Assembly (NCBI GenBank): GCA_002353525.1
Contig: DEJV01000013.1
Span: 1 to 10,647, forward strand
Length of the DNA: 10,647 bases
Origin: Prevotella sp. UBA2739
GTDB lineage: Bacteria > Bacteroidota > Bacteroidia > Bacteroidales > Bacteroidaceae
Reading direction: 5' to 3'
Notes under the pieces: model-generated
What the model saw: only the letters and a program-made list of their open reading frames with translations
Database searches by the model: none
Told to the model about the DNA's origin: nothing
Position numbers and translations under genes: made by a program
In this document: positions 4,714-10,647 of the stretch, one piece after another
How the letters are laid out: each line of letters starts with the position of its first letter
Position numbering within the stretch: the stretch's first letter is position 1

Positions 4714-5934
4714 TCATTCATTTCTCATCTTTTCATCTGCCAATGCTGAGGTTTCATCGTTGGTTTGGGTTTTCTCTTTGCGTCTGAACCACTTGTCGAC
4801 AACGAGTGCGATGGCACCGTCGCCCGTTACGTTGCAGGCAGTGCCAAAGGGGTCCATGGCGATGTAAAGGGCTATGATGAGGGCCTGTTGCTCTGTATCG
4901 AAGCCAAGGATGGAACTAAGAGGGCCTAAGGCTGCCATGACGGCTCCGCCGGGAACACCCGGGCCTGCCACCATACAGATGGCCAGCACCATGATAAACT
5001 GAAGGAATAGGGGGAAATCGTGTGGCAAACCACACATCAGACATACGGTCAGCGCACAGCATGTAATTTTCATCATAGAACCCGGCATGTGGATGGTGGC
5101 ACAAAGGGGCACGGCAAATCCGCCAATTTCGCGGCTCACTCCATTCTTCCAGGTCTGTTCGAGAGTGACAGGAATCGTGGCGGCCGATGACGATGTGCCC
5201 AACGCCGTGAAATAGGCCGGCAGCATGGTGAGCAACAGCCGTAGTGGATTCTTTTTCACCACGGCTCCGGCAATGAGAAACTCGTAGATAAGAATGAAGG
5301 CGTGAAGGATGAAAATCACGATGATGATCTGTGCAAAAACCATCACGATGTGGAATGCCTGGCCTGTAAAGGTCATACTCAGGAAAATGCCGAAGATGTA
5401 GTAAGGCAACAACGGTATCAACACTTTGACAATGACACTGGCAATGATATCGTGAAACTCTTTGAAACAGTTACGGAGCACGTTGTTTGAGCTGTAGGCT
5501 ATGCCCACACCCATGATGAACGAGAAGACCAGCGCACTCATCACATCGAACAAGGGGGGAATCTGGATTTCAAAGTAAGGCAACAGGTCTTCGGGTTGAG
5601 TAACAGCTGCCATGCTGCTGGTGCCTGCCACCATGTTGGGGAACAACCACGAACCGGTGCCATAGGCCAGCAATCCAGCCAGAATGGTGTCGACATAGGC
5701 AATCACGATGGTGACAACAAGCAACTTGCCGGCTGCATGACCAATATCGGCAATGGCAGGGGTAACAAGGCCCACAATGATGAGCGGAACCATGAACTTG
5801 AGGAACTGGCCGAAAATGCTGTTGAACGTGACGAAAATGCGCACCAACGGCAATGTAAATAGATTGCCGAGCAAGATGCCCAATGCGATGGCGATGAGGA
5901 TGCGAGGCAGCAGCCCAATGCGAAGTGTTTTCAT
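4714..5934 (-). CDS. SLC1-type (DAACS) cation symporter with atypical binding residues
   Basis: 406 aa inner-membrane protein with the elevator fold of GltPh/GltP/SstT. Landmarks: HP1 serine stretch ALGTSSSAATIPVTLE (244-259), TM7 ATIHMPGSMMKIT (279-291), HP2 AGPGVPGGAVM (323-333), TM8 DPFGTACNVTGD (361-372), short charged tail. By alignment in mind to GltPh: D361, T365, N368 and D372 match D394, T398, N401 and D405, but the Arg that binds the substrate side-chain carboxylate (R397) is Gly364, and the cation-binding NMDGT of TM7 reads HMPGS. Family knowledge says loss of that Arg goes with non-acidic substrates, and loss of the TM7 Asp should alter Na+ binding. So it is an SLC1 carrier, but an Asp/Glu or C4-dicarboxylate label is unsafe. 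It lies 27 bp downstream of fprA on the same strand and is probably co-transcribed. Confidence 0.88.
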   Translation of the reverse strand: MKTLRIGLLPRILIAIALGILLGNLFTLPLVRIFVTFNSIFGQFLKFMVPLIIVGLVTPAIADIGHAAGKLLVVTIVIAYVDTILAGLLAYGTGSWLFPNMVAGTSSMAAVTQPEDLLPYFEIQIPPLFDVMSALVFSFIMGVGIAYSSNNVLRNCFKEFHDIIASVIVKVLIPLLPYYIFGIFLSMTFTGQAFHIVMVFAQIIIVIFILHAFILIYEFLIAGAVVKKNPLRLLLTMLPAYFTALGTSSSAATIPVTLEQTWKNGVSREIGGFAVPLCATIHMPGSMMKITCCALTVCLMCGLPHDFPLFLQFIMVLAICMVAGPGVPGGAVMAALGPLSSILGFDTEQQALIIALYIAMDPFGTACNVTGDGAIALVVDKWFRRKEKTQTNDETSALADEKMRNE

Positions 5935-5961
5935 AGTATTAGATTATGGGGTTCTTGATCG

Positions 5962-7161
5962 TTATTCAGCCTTCAACCGCTCAGCCATGGCTCGACCCAG
6001 GGCCTCACATTGGGCGAAGGTTTCTGCTGTGAGACTCTGCTTGATCTCCACAGGCTCACCCACAGCCTCGAAATGCAGCCGCTCGTCGTTCCACTTCTGA
6101 ATCTCGGCAACGGCCTTGCTGGCCCATCCAAACGAGCCAAACCAGCCTAACAGATGGTTGCCTTTGATGTCTTTGCCGGCCAGTTCGCTCAGCAACACAT
6201 CCATCTCGTGGTAGAGTCCGGTGTTGTAAGTGGGAGCACCCACGATAAGGCCGCGATAGCGGAACACGTCGCGGATGATGTAAGAATGGTGAGTCTTCGA
6301 CACATTATACATCACGATATTCTTCACTCCTGCCTGCGATGCGGCCCGTGCGATGACTTCGGCGGCACGCTCGGTGTTGCCATACATGGTTCCGTAGCAG
6401 ATAACGAGTCCTTCCTCTGTCTCGTAGCGGCTCATGCGGTCGTACATGCCAATGACTTTATCGATGAATTCGTGCCATACAGGACCGTGTGTGGCACAGA
6501 TATAGTCGAGTTTCACGCCTGCCAGCTTCTTCAGGGCATTCTGCACGGGTGTGCCATATTTACCAACGATGTTGGAGTAGTAGCGAACCATCTCGAGCCA
6601 GAACGTGTCGCAGTTAATCTCGGCATCGACAATGCCACCGTTGAGCGCGCCAAAACATCCGAAGGCATCGCCCGAGAAGAGCACATTCTTCTCGCCCTTA
6701 CAGTCGCACAGCGTCACCATCGTCTCGGGCCAGTGCACCATGGGGGTAAGCACAAAGCTCAGTGTATGGTTCCCCAGCTCGAGCGTATCGCCATTCTTCA
6801 CCTCCACCTGGTCGCCGTCAATGCCATAGAATCCCTGCATCATGCCGAACGTCTTCTTGTTGCCGATGATTTTCACGTCGGGATAGTATTTCTTAATGAG
6901 AGCCAGCGAACCACTGTGGTCGGGCTCCATGTGGTTGATGACCAGATAGTCGATGGGACGGTCGCCAATCACTTCCTGAATATTCTTGATATAAGGCACG
7001 AAGAAATCGACTTCCACCGTGTCAATGAGACAAACTTTGTCGTCGTCGATGAGGTAAGAGTTATAACTTACACCATTAGGCAGGGGCCACAGTCCCTCGA
7101 AAAGGTTTTTGTTACGGTCGTTTACACCTACATAAAAGATTTTGTTTGTAATTTCGATCAT
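5962..7161 (-). CDS. fprA: FprA-family A-type flavoprotein (flavo-diiron O2/NO reductase)
   Basis: 399 aa, cytoplasmic. An N-terminal metallo-beta-lactamase-like domain (about 1-245) carries the diiron ligands: HMEPDH (77-82, giving H77, E79, D81, with H82), H143 in MVHWPE, D165 in SGDAFG, H225 in ATHGPVWH. A flavodoxin-like FMN domain follows (252-399) with the phosphate loop YGTMYGNTE (256-264), GAPTYNTGLY (308-317) and LGWFGSFGWASKA (338-350). There is no C-terminal rubredoxin domain, so electrons must come from a separate rubredoxin or reductase. Such proteins reduce O2 to water or NO to N2O four- or two-electron fashion and protect anaerobes. All ligands are present, so it should be active; O2 versus NO preference cannot be read from sequence. 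No TAnnTTTG box is seen in the 145-bp gap upstream, so it may be read through from the kinase gene. Confidence 0.94.
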   Translation of the reverse strand: MIEITNKIFYVGVNDRNKNLFEGLWPLPNGVSYNSYLIDDDKVCLIDTVEVDFFVPYIKNIQEVIGDRPIDYLVINHMEPDHSGSLALIKKYYPDVKIIGNKKTFGMMQGFYGIDGDQVEVKNGDTLELGNHTLSFVLTPMVHWPETMVTLCDCKGEKNVLFSGDAFGCFGALNGGIVDAEINCDTFWLEMVRYYSNIVGKYGTPVQNALKKLAGVKLDYICATHGPVWHEFIDKVIGMYDRMSRYETEEGLVICYGTMYGNTERAAEVIARAASQAGVKNIVMYNVSKTHHSYIIRDVFRYRGLIVGAPTYNTGLYHEMDVLLSELAGKDIKGNHLLGWFGSFGWASKAVAEIQKWNDERLHFEAVGEPVEIKQSLTAETFAQCEALGRAMAERLKAE

Positions 7162-7247
7162 GGTCTTTATTGTGTTTGAGTTATTCTTTCTATGGGGTAG
7201 AATTGTCCAGGGGGCGCGTTTCAGTTTTTAACAGGCTTACCAGATTC

Positions 7248-7318
7248 TCGGAAGTCCGAAATATCCCGGGGATTGCTGGTTTCTCTGGGCAGCCGGATTA
7301 TCCGGACTAGCCTAGTCC
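7248..7318. repeat. Cluster of four short palindromes at the 3' end of the kinase gene
   Basis: Four inverted repeats lie within 71 bp: TCGGA-AG-TCCGA (7248-7259), ATCCC-G-GGGAT (7263-7273), CCGGAT-T-ATCCGG (7293-7305) and GGACTAG-C-CTAGTCC (7304-7318). The last overlaps the kinase stop codon and shares two bases with its neighbour. None is followed by a T-run on the minus strand, so these are not canonical intrinsic terminators. The rest of the 7162-7306 gap shows no recognisable promoter. Confidence 0.65.
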
Positions 7319-8251
7319 TTTTAGTGCCTGTTTCATCTCTTCGCCAAAGGCTTTATCGATAGAGTTGCTGATGCTCTTGCAACAGTTGGCCGAGAATTGC
7401 TGCGCACAAAGGATGACCTTGTCCCACTGCTCCTCGTTAAGCCCGCTCTCTATCACACTGCGGGTGATGCCATACTTCATCATTCCATACACGAAACCTG
7501 CATTGAAGTTGTCGCCGGCACCAATGGTGCTCACCGTCTCGGTGGCGATGATGGGATAGTTCTTGCCCAGCCCCTCGGCACGCAACTCTACGGGACGGGT
7601 GCCCTGTGTATAGATGAATTTCCGGCAGTAGAACGATACCTCGGCATTGTAGACCTTATCACATCCGTCTTTCTTAAACATCACCTGGAAATCCTCATTG
7701 CTTCCTCTGACGATATCGGCCAGCTCAAGGTTCTCAAGAATATTGGGGGTGACCTTCATCAGGTCGTTCTTATGGCTGGGACGGAAGTTGACATCATAAT
7801 AAAGAATGGCGCCACGCTGCTTGGCATACTCCAGAAATCCATGCACCTGCGGCCGGATAACGGGGTTGACGGCATAGAACGAGCCAAACATCACGATATC
7901 GTCGGGCTGCACGTCGGGATAGATAAAGTCCAGCTGGTCGCGAGGATGGTCTTTATAGAAAATATAGTCAGCATCGTTGTTTTCATCGAGAAAAGCCAGC
8001 GAGATGGGCGACTTCGAGTCGGGAAAGCGGTTCACATGGTCGCCATTCACTCCGTTTTCGTGCAAGAACTGCACGATGGTATCGCCCACACGGTCGTTGC
8101 CGGCCTCGCTGATGAAGGTGGCGGGCACGCCGGCACGCCCCAATGAGATGACACCATTGAACACACTGCCGCCCGGCACGGCCCCGATAGGCTGTCCGTT
8201 GCGGAAAATAATGTCGAGCACTGTCTCGCCAATACCGATTACCTTGCGCAT
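7307..8251 (-). CDS. PfkB-family carbohydrate kinase (fructokinase-like)
   Basis: 314 aa, cytoplasmic ribokinase-fold sugar kinase. The frame is open upstream to 8350, but ATG 8251 begins the family's N-terminus (MRKVIGIGETVLDIIF) and lies about 20 nt after the predicted transcription start; the extension would run through promoter and repeat DNA. Motifs: VPGGSVFNGVISLGRAGV (25-42) for substrate binding, GSFYAVNP (123-130), YYDVNFRP (151-158), GSNEDF (183-188), and the PfkB signature TIGAGDNFNAGFVYG (242-256) with catalytic base Asp247. Length is typical. The residues fit fructokinase-like members but the sugar cannot be fixed from sequence. It is first in a same-strand run with fprA and the symporter, and its stop codon sits in a palindrome. 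Confidence 0.9.
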   Translation of the reverse strand: MRKVIGIGETVLDIIFRNGQPIGAVPGGSVFNGVISLGRAGVPATFISEAGNDRVGDTIVQFLHENGVNGDHVNRFPDSKSPISLAFLDENNDADYIFYKDHPRDQLDFIYPDVQPDDIVMFGSFYAVNPVIRPQVHGFLEYAKQRGAILYYDVNFRPSHKNDLMKVTPNILENLELADIVRGSNEDFQVMFKKDGCDKVYNAEVSFYCRKFIYTQGTRPVELRAEGLGKNYPIIATETVSTIGAGDNFNAGFVYGMMKYGITRSVIESGLNEEQWDKVILCAQQFSANCCKSISNSIDKAFGEEMKQALKGLG

Positions 8252-8276
8252 ATATTCTGTTCCCTTGTTTGCGCCA

Positions 8277-8306
8277 CAAAGATACAAATTTATTGATAAT
8301 TCACAA
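8277..8306 (-). promoter_or_regulatory. Kinase promoter (TTG-N19-TATCTTTG)
   Basis: On the minus strand TTG (8306-8304) is followed after exactly 19 bp by TATCTTTG (8284-8277). The TTG is half of a CAATTG whose other half fits the divergent M16 promoter. Transcription near 8270 gives a leader of about 20 nt. Confidence 0.75.
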
Positions 8307-8315
8307 TTGATAATT
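8295..8315. repeat. Heptamer repeat GANAATT x3 within a divergent promoter
   Basis: GATAATT CACAATT GATAATT is the same heptamer as at 19-53 and 4682-4709, with one unit starting C instead of G. Here it forms the core of the kinase/M16 divergent promoter region. Confidence 0.8.
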
Positions 8316-8336
8316 GACTTTTTCTTCGTAATTTTG
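8307..8336 (+). promoter_or_regulatory. M16 peptidase promoter (TTG-N19-TAATTTTG), predicted leaderless
   Basis: TTG at 8307-8309 is followed after exactly 19 bp by TAATTTTG at 8329-8336. Only 7 bp separate this box from the ATG at 8344, so transcription should begin at or within a few bases of the start codon. It mirrors the kinase promoter around the centre of CAATTG (8304-8309). Confidence 0.75.
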
Positions 8337-8343
8337 CAGCGAA

Positions 8344-9579
8344 ATGACAAAATACAATACTCACACGCTGTCTAACGGACTGCGTGTCATTCATCTGCCA
8401 TCCGACTCGCAAGTGGTATACTGCGGACTGGAGATAGCCGCAGGCACCCGCAATGAGCGCCCCGGCGAGGAAGGCTTGGCCCACTTTTGCGAACACGTGA
8501 CGTTTAAAGGCACTGCCCGGAGGCGCGCGTGGCATATCCTGAACTGTCTGGAGAGCGTGGGAGGCGAGCTGAATGCATTCACCAATAAGGAAGACACCGT
8601 TTTTTATGCGGCTATTCTGAAGGAGCATCTGCCACGGGCGGTGGATGTGCTCACCGACATCGTGCTGCACAGCACTTACCCGGAACACGAGATAGAGAAA
8701 GAGAAGGCGGTTGTCTGCGACGAGATCGAGAGCTATAACGACTCGCCTTCAGAGCTAATCTTCGATGAATTCGAGAATATTCTCTTTGCCGGGCATCCGC
8801 TAGGACACAACATCCTGGGCACAAAAGGACAGGTGATGGGCTATTCTTCTGCCGACGCACGGCGGTTCACCACCGAGCACTACCGACCCGACAACATGAT
8901 TTTTTTCGCCTATGGCGATATAGACTTCCCGCGACTGGTTCGCTTGCTGGAGAAAAACTACACTCCCTCTTCCCTATCCCCCACCCCCTCAACCATCCAC
9001 TCTGCACCCTTTACTCTCACCCCGCCACCAACGACGCCCATCATCCGTCGCCTGCATACACACCAGACGCACGTCATTGTAGGCCATCGCGCCTACTCCA
9101 TTCACGACGAGCGGCGCATGCCGCTCTATCTGCTCAACAACATGCTGGGCGGACCGGGCATGAACGCACGCCTCAACTTGTCGCTGCGCGAGCGTAACGC
9201 ACTGGTATATACCGTAGAAAGCACCATGGTAAGCTATGCCGACACAGGCATGTGGTGCGTGTATTTTGGCTGCGACGAGCACGACACCGAGCGTTGTCTG
9301 CACCTGGTGCGCCGCGAGCTGAACCAGTTTATGCAGCATCCTCTCAGCGACAACCAGCTGAATGCCGCCAAAAAACAGATAAAAGGACAGATTGGTGTGG
9401 CCTGCGACAACCGCGAACAGTTTGCTCTTGACTTTGGAAAGAGTTTCCTGCACTATGGATGGGAAAAGGATATCACCTCACTCTACGAGCATATTGACGC
9501 CATCACACCCGCCCAGATTCAGCAAGTGGCCCAAGAAATATTCGACGAGAAAGCCCTTACCACCCTTATTTATTGCTAA
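8344..9579 (+). CDS. M16-family zinc metallopeptidase (insulinase/processing peptidase-like)
   Basis: 411 aa, no signal peptide. The N-terminal catalytic half carries the inverted zinc motif HFCEH (47-51: H47, Glu50, H51), with the third ligand Glu127 in AVVCDEIESYNDSP 76 residues after H51, and VGGELNAFTNKEDTVFYA (72-89). The C-terminal half (about 234-411) has the non-catalytic M16 domain with LNNMLGGPGMNARLNLSLRERNALVYTV (264-291), including the conserved Arg-Tyr pair R282 and Y289. This two-domain size matches bacterial M16B-type peptidases, which act as dimers on unfolded peptides. The two halves are joined by an unusual Pro/Ser/Thr-rich linker at about 207-233. The start is fixed by the family's opening (MTKYNTHTLSNGLRVIH) and by the promoter immediately upstream. 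The substrate is unknown. Confidence 0.92.
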   Translation: MTKYNTHTLSNGLRVIHLPSDSQVVYCGLEIAAGTRNERPGEEGLAHFCEHVTFKGTARRRAWHILNCLESVGGELNAFTNKEDTVFYAAILKEHLPRAVDVLTDIVLHSTYPEHEIEKEKAVVCDEIESYNDSPSELIFDEFENILFAGHPLGHNILGTKGQVMGYSSADARRFTTEHYRPDNMIFFAYGDIDFPRLVRLLEKNYTPSSLSPTPSTIHSAPFTLTPPPTTPIIRRLHTHQTHVIVGHRAYSIHDERRMPLYLLNNMLGGPGMNARLNLSLRERNALVYTVESTMVSYADTGMWCVYFGCDEHDTERCLHLVRRELNQFMQHPLSDNQLNAAKKQIKGQIGVACDNREQFALDFGKSFLHYGWEKDITSLYEHIDAITPAQIQQVAQEIFDEKALTTLIYC

Positions 9580-9631
9580 CATCCCTTGCCTGACTCAGCA
9601 AAGGGGCTGCAAGTCCAGCTTCTCCGTGGGC

Positions 9632-9681
9632 TGCGGCCTGCCGCAACCATTGTGTGCTGTCAGCCTGCAAACTGCGAGTTT
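9632..9681. other. Hairpins between the M16 gene and the broken transposase
   Basis: TGCGG-CCTG-CCGCA (9632-9645) and AAACT-GCG-AGTTT (9669-9681) are perfect short inverted repeats. The second is followed by two more Ts and could act as a weak terminator for the M16 gene. Alternatively they are remnants of REP-like hairpins that often flank RAYT genes. Nothing else is recognised from 9580 to 9700. Confidence 0.35.
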
Positions 9682-9701
9682 TTGGTAATTTAGTTTACGT
9701 T

Positions 9702-9736
9702 TTTGGGGAAAGTCAGAAGAAAAAGATGTATCTTTG
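9702..9736 (+). promoter_or_regulatory. Promoter-like TTTG ... TATCTTTG before the transposase remnant
   Basis: TATCTTTG at 9729-9736 matches the -7 box. TTTG at 9702-9705 is 23 bp upstream, longer than usual. The remnant's ATG at 9753 follows 16 bp after the box. Confidence 0.5.
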
Positions 9737-9752
9737 CCTGACGAAAAAACAC

Positions 9753-10212
9753 ATGGACAGAGATACTTTTGAAAAACAAAAACCATTTGCCGGAGAAAAG
9801 AAACCTTCGATGCTGAGGCGCTGTGTGGACAACGACTACACGGCACGGCGGATGTATATGGTGACAATGGTGACGGAAGGGCGGAAACCGCTTTTCGGCA
9901 GAGTGGCAGGAAACAGCATGGCGATAGAGCCTTCACCAGAAGCTCCTCACATCGATTTGTCACCGTTGGGAATGGCAATAGAAGAAATCTGGCTGACGAT
10001 AGGCCATCACCACCCTGAGATAAAGGTGGTGGCCCTGCAGATGATGCCCGACCACCTGCGCCATCCTCTTCGTTCAAGAAAAGATGGAAAAGCCATTGGG
10101 AAAAGTGCTGTTGGGCGTGAAGCAGGCTTGCAATCTGGCGTTCCGGGCGCTGCTACCCACCGAATGTGTTGCTGTGCCACAGCAACATGCAGAAAAACCC
10201 ATGTCGGAATGA
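9753..10212 (+). pseudogene. Frameshifted, truncated RAYT (REP-associated tyrosine transposase) remnant
   Basis: The first frame starts MDRDTFEKQKPFAGEKK and carries YMVTMVTEGRKPLFG, then APHIDLSPLG, then VVALQMMPDHL, the start of the RAYT catalytic His-hydrophobic-His motif normally continuing as HLHGI. At about 10059-10062 the frame breaks: the recognisable continuation ILFVQEKMEKPLGKVLLGVKQ lies one frame over from 10063, ending at TGA 10210-10212. A net two-base loss at the HLHG codons would explain both the shift and loss of the second His. The usual C-terminal part with the catalytic Tyr helix and the conserved HDNPRR-type region is absent, so the gene is doubly broken. RAYTs are single-copy, host-associated IS200-like transposases linked to REP palindromes. 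A sequencing error could explain the frameshift but not the missing 3' part. Confidence 0.8.
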
Positions 10213-10251
10213 GGGCAACATGAAGACAACAAAGGCAAAAAATGAAGGAAA

Positions 10252-10350
10252 AAGCGAAGGCAGGAAACGAAAACAGAAGCGAAGGGCAGGAATAAAGACA
10301 GAAATGAAGACCGGGAATAAAGGCAGAAATGGAGGGCAAAATAAAAAGGG
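10252..10350. repeat. 25-bp purine-rich tandem repeat, about 4 units
   Basis: Units at 10252-10276, 10277-10301, 10302-10326 and a 24-bp partial at 10327-10350 align as AARYGAAGGCAGGAATAAAGACAG-like sequence with several substitutions each. More degenerate purine-rich DNA of similar flavour precedes it from about 10215. It lies where the 3' part of the transposase gene should be. Confidence 0.75.
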
Positions 10351-10378
10351 CACCAGAGGAAAACCTCCGGCGCCCTTT
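10338..10378 (-). terminator. Intrinsic terminator of the fumarate reductase iron-sulfur gene
   Basis: AAAGGGC (10345-10351) pairs with GCCCTTT (10372-10378), continued by CC-GG and GAGG-CCTC pairs around an AAAA loop, with two A-C mismatches. On the minus strand the stem runs into TTTTTATTTT, a proper U-tract, 24 bp after the stop codon at 10402. Confidence 0.85.
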
Positions 10379-10401
10379 ATAATAAATAAGGAAATGCGGA
10401 A

Positions 10402-10647
10402 TTAGTCGGCCAGCTTAGCCTTGATGAACTCGCGGTTCAGGCGGGCAATGTTGGCGATGCTTTCGTTCTTCGGGCATACGGCCTCGCAGGCACGGGTGTT
10501 GGTGCAGTTACCAAAACCGAGCTCTTCCATCTTGGCCATCATAGCCTTGGCACGCTTGGCAGCCTCAGGACGGCCCTGTGGCAGCAGTGCGAGCTGGCTG
10601 ACCTTTGAAGAAACAAACAGCATGGCAGAACCATTCTTACAAGCAGC
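10402..10647 (-). CDS. frdB: Fumarate reductase / succinate dehydrogenase iron-sulfur subunit, C-terminal part
   Basis: Partial: 81 codons plus stop; the gene continues beyond the window edge, and the internal Met at 10623 is not the start. The frame reads AACKNGSAMLFVSSKVSQLALLPQG from the edge onward. The visible Cys in AACKNG and the cluster GNCTNTRACEAVCPKNESIANIARLN fit the C-terminal 3Fe-4S/4Fe-4S domain of FrdB/SdhB, which passes electrons between quinol and the FAD subunit in anaerobic fumarate respiration. The KNGSAMLFV and LLPQG segments are typical of Bacteroidales FrdB. In that group the order is usually cytochrome b, FrdA, FrdB, so this is probably the last gene of its operon, which agrees with the terminator just downstream. 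Confidence 0.93.
   Translation of the reverse strand, partial: AACKNGSAMLFVSSKVSQLALLPQGRPEAAKRAKAMMAKMEELGFGNCTNTRACEAVCPKNESIANIARLNREFIKAKLAD

Noticed and set aside
6154..7179. Long open frame (341 codons) on the plus strand
   Set aside because: It lies antisense to fprA, whose motifs and metal ligands are complete. Its translation shows no recognisable domain, and it arises from codon bias in the opposite strand.
10166..10405. Lys/Arg-rich 79-codon open frame on the plus strand
   Set aside because: Made of purine-rich 25-bp repeats and runs through the frdB terminator; no family resemblance.
10402..10623. Complete 73-aa ferredoxin-like gene starting at the Met at 10623
   Set aside because: The frame continues to the window edge with AACKNGSA, which belongs to FrdB; the Met is internal.

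Overview
The window reads as a Bacteroidota chromosome, most likely Prevotella or a close relative in Bacteroidales. Most intergenic gaps carry the phylum's promoter signature (-7 box TAnnTTTG, often with TTG or TTTG about 19-20 bp upstream). Several proteins are of Bacteroidales type: a DUF4890 Spy-like protein, an FprA flavo-diiron protein, a fumarate reductase iron-sulfur subunit and a Bacteroidales-style RAYT transposase. It is ordinary housekeeping chromosome. I see no phage, conjugative, CRISPR or defence locus, and no tRNA or rRNA.

Layout. (1) 1-2300: an AlkD-like DNA glycosylase (-) and a secreted DUF3237 protein (+) are divergent; the latter converges on a small lipoprotein (-). (2) 2300-4700: a secreted Spy/CpxP-like protein ends at a strong terminator, followed by dusB with a structured leader, then a LOG-family nucleotide phosphoribohydrolase. 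A 9-bp repeat fills the dusB-LOG gap. (3) 4700-8250, all on the minus strand: a PfkB-family sugar kinase, an FprA flavo-diiron protein and an SLC1-type symporter whose substrate and cation residues are atypical. (4) 8250-9580: an M16 zinc peptidase diverges from the kinase through a compact symmetric promoter. (5) 9580-10400: a broken RAYT transposase, a 25-bp repeat array and a terminator. (6) 10402-end: the C-terminal part of the fumarate reductase iron-sulfur subunit (-).

What goes beyond routine annotation is mostly non-coding. Two 19-bp hyphenated palindromes of form GTCRCGTG-N3-CACGYGAC, differing by a compensatory base-pair change, sit in the leaders of alkD and dusB. A 35-bp tandem duplication has copied the alkD start region and created a 12-codon upstream ORF overlapping the real start as ATGA. 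A single CAATTG, inside a GANAATT heptamer tract, is placed to serve as the -33 box of both divergent kinase and M16 promoters at exactly 19 bp each way, and the M16 mRNA is predicted leaderless. Heptamer tracts recur at three gene junctions, and in two of them encode the protein tail.

The physiology is that of an anaerobe with fumarate respiration (FrdB) and oxygen or NO scavenging (FprA), plus nucleic-acid maintenance and envelope proteins. Beyond same-strand adjacency I see no strong evidence that the genes form one pathway.
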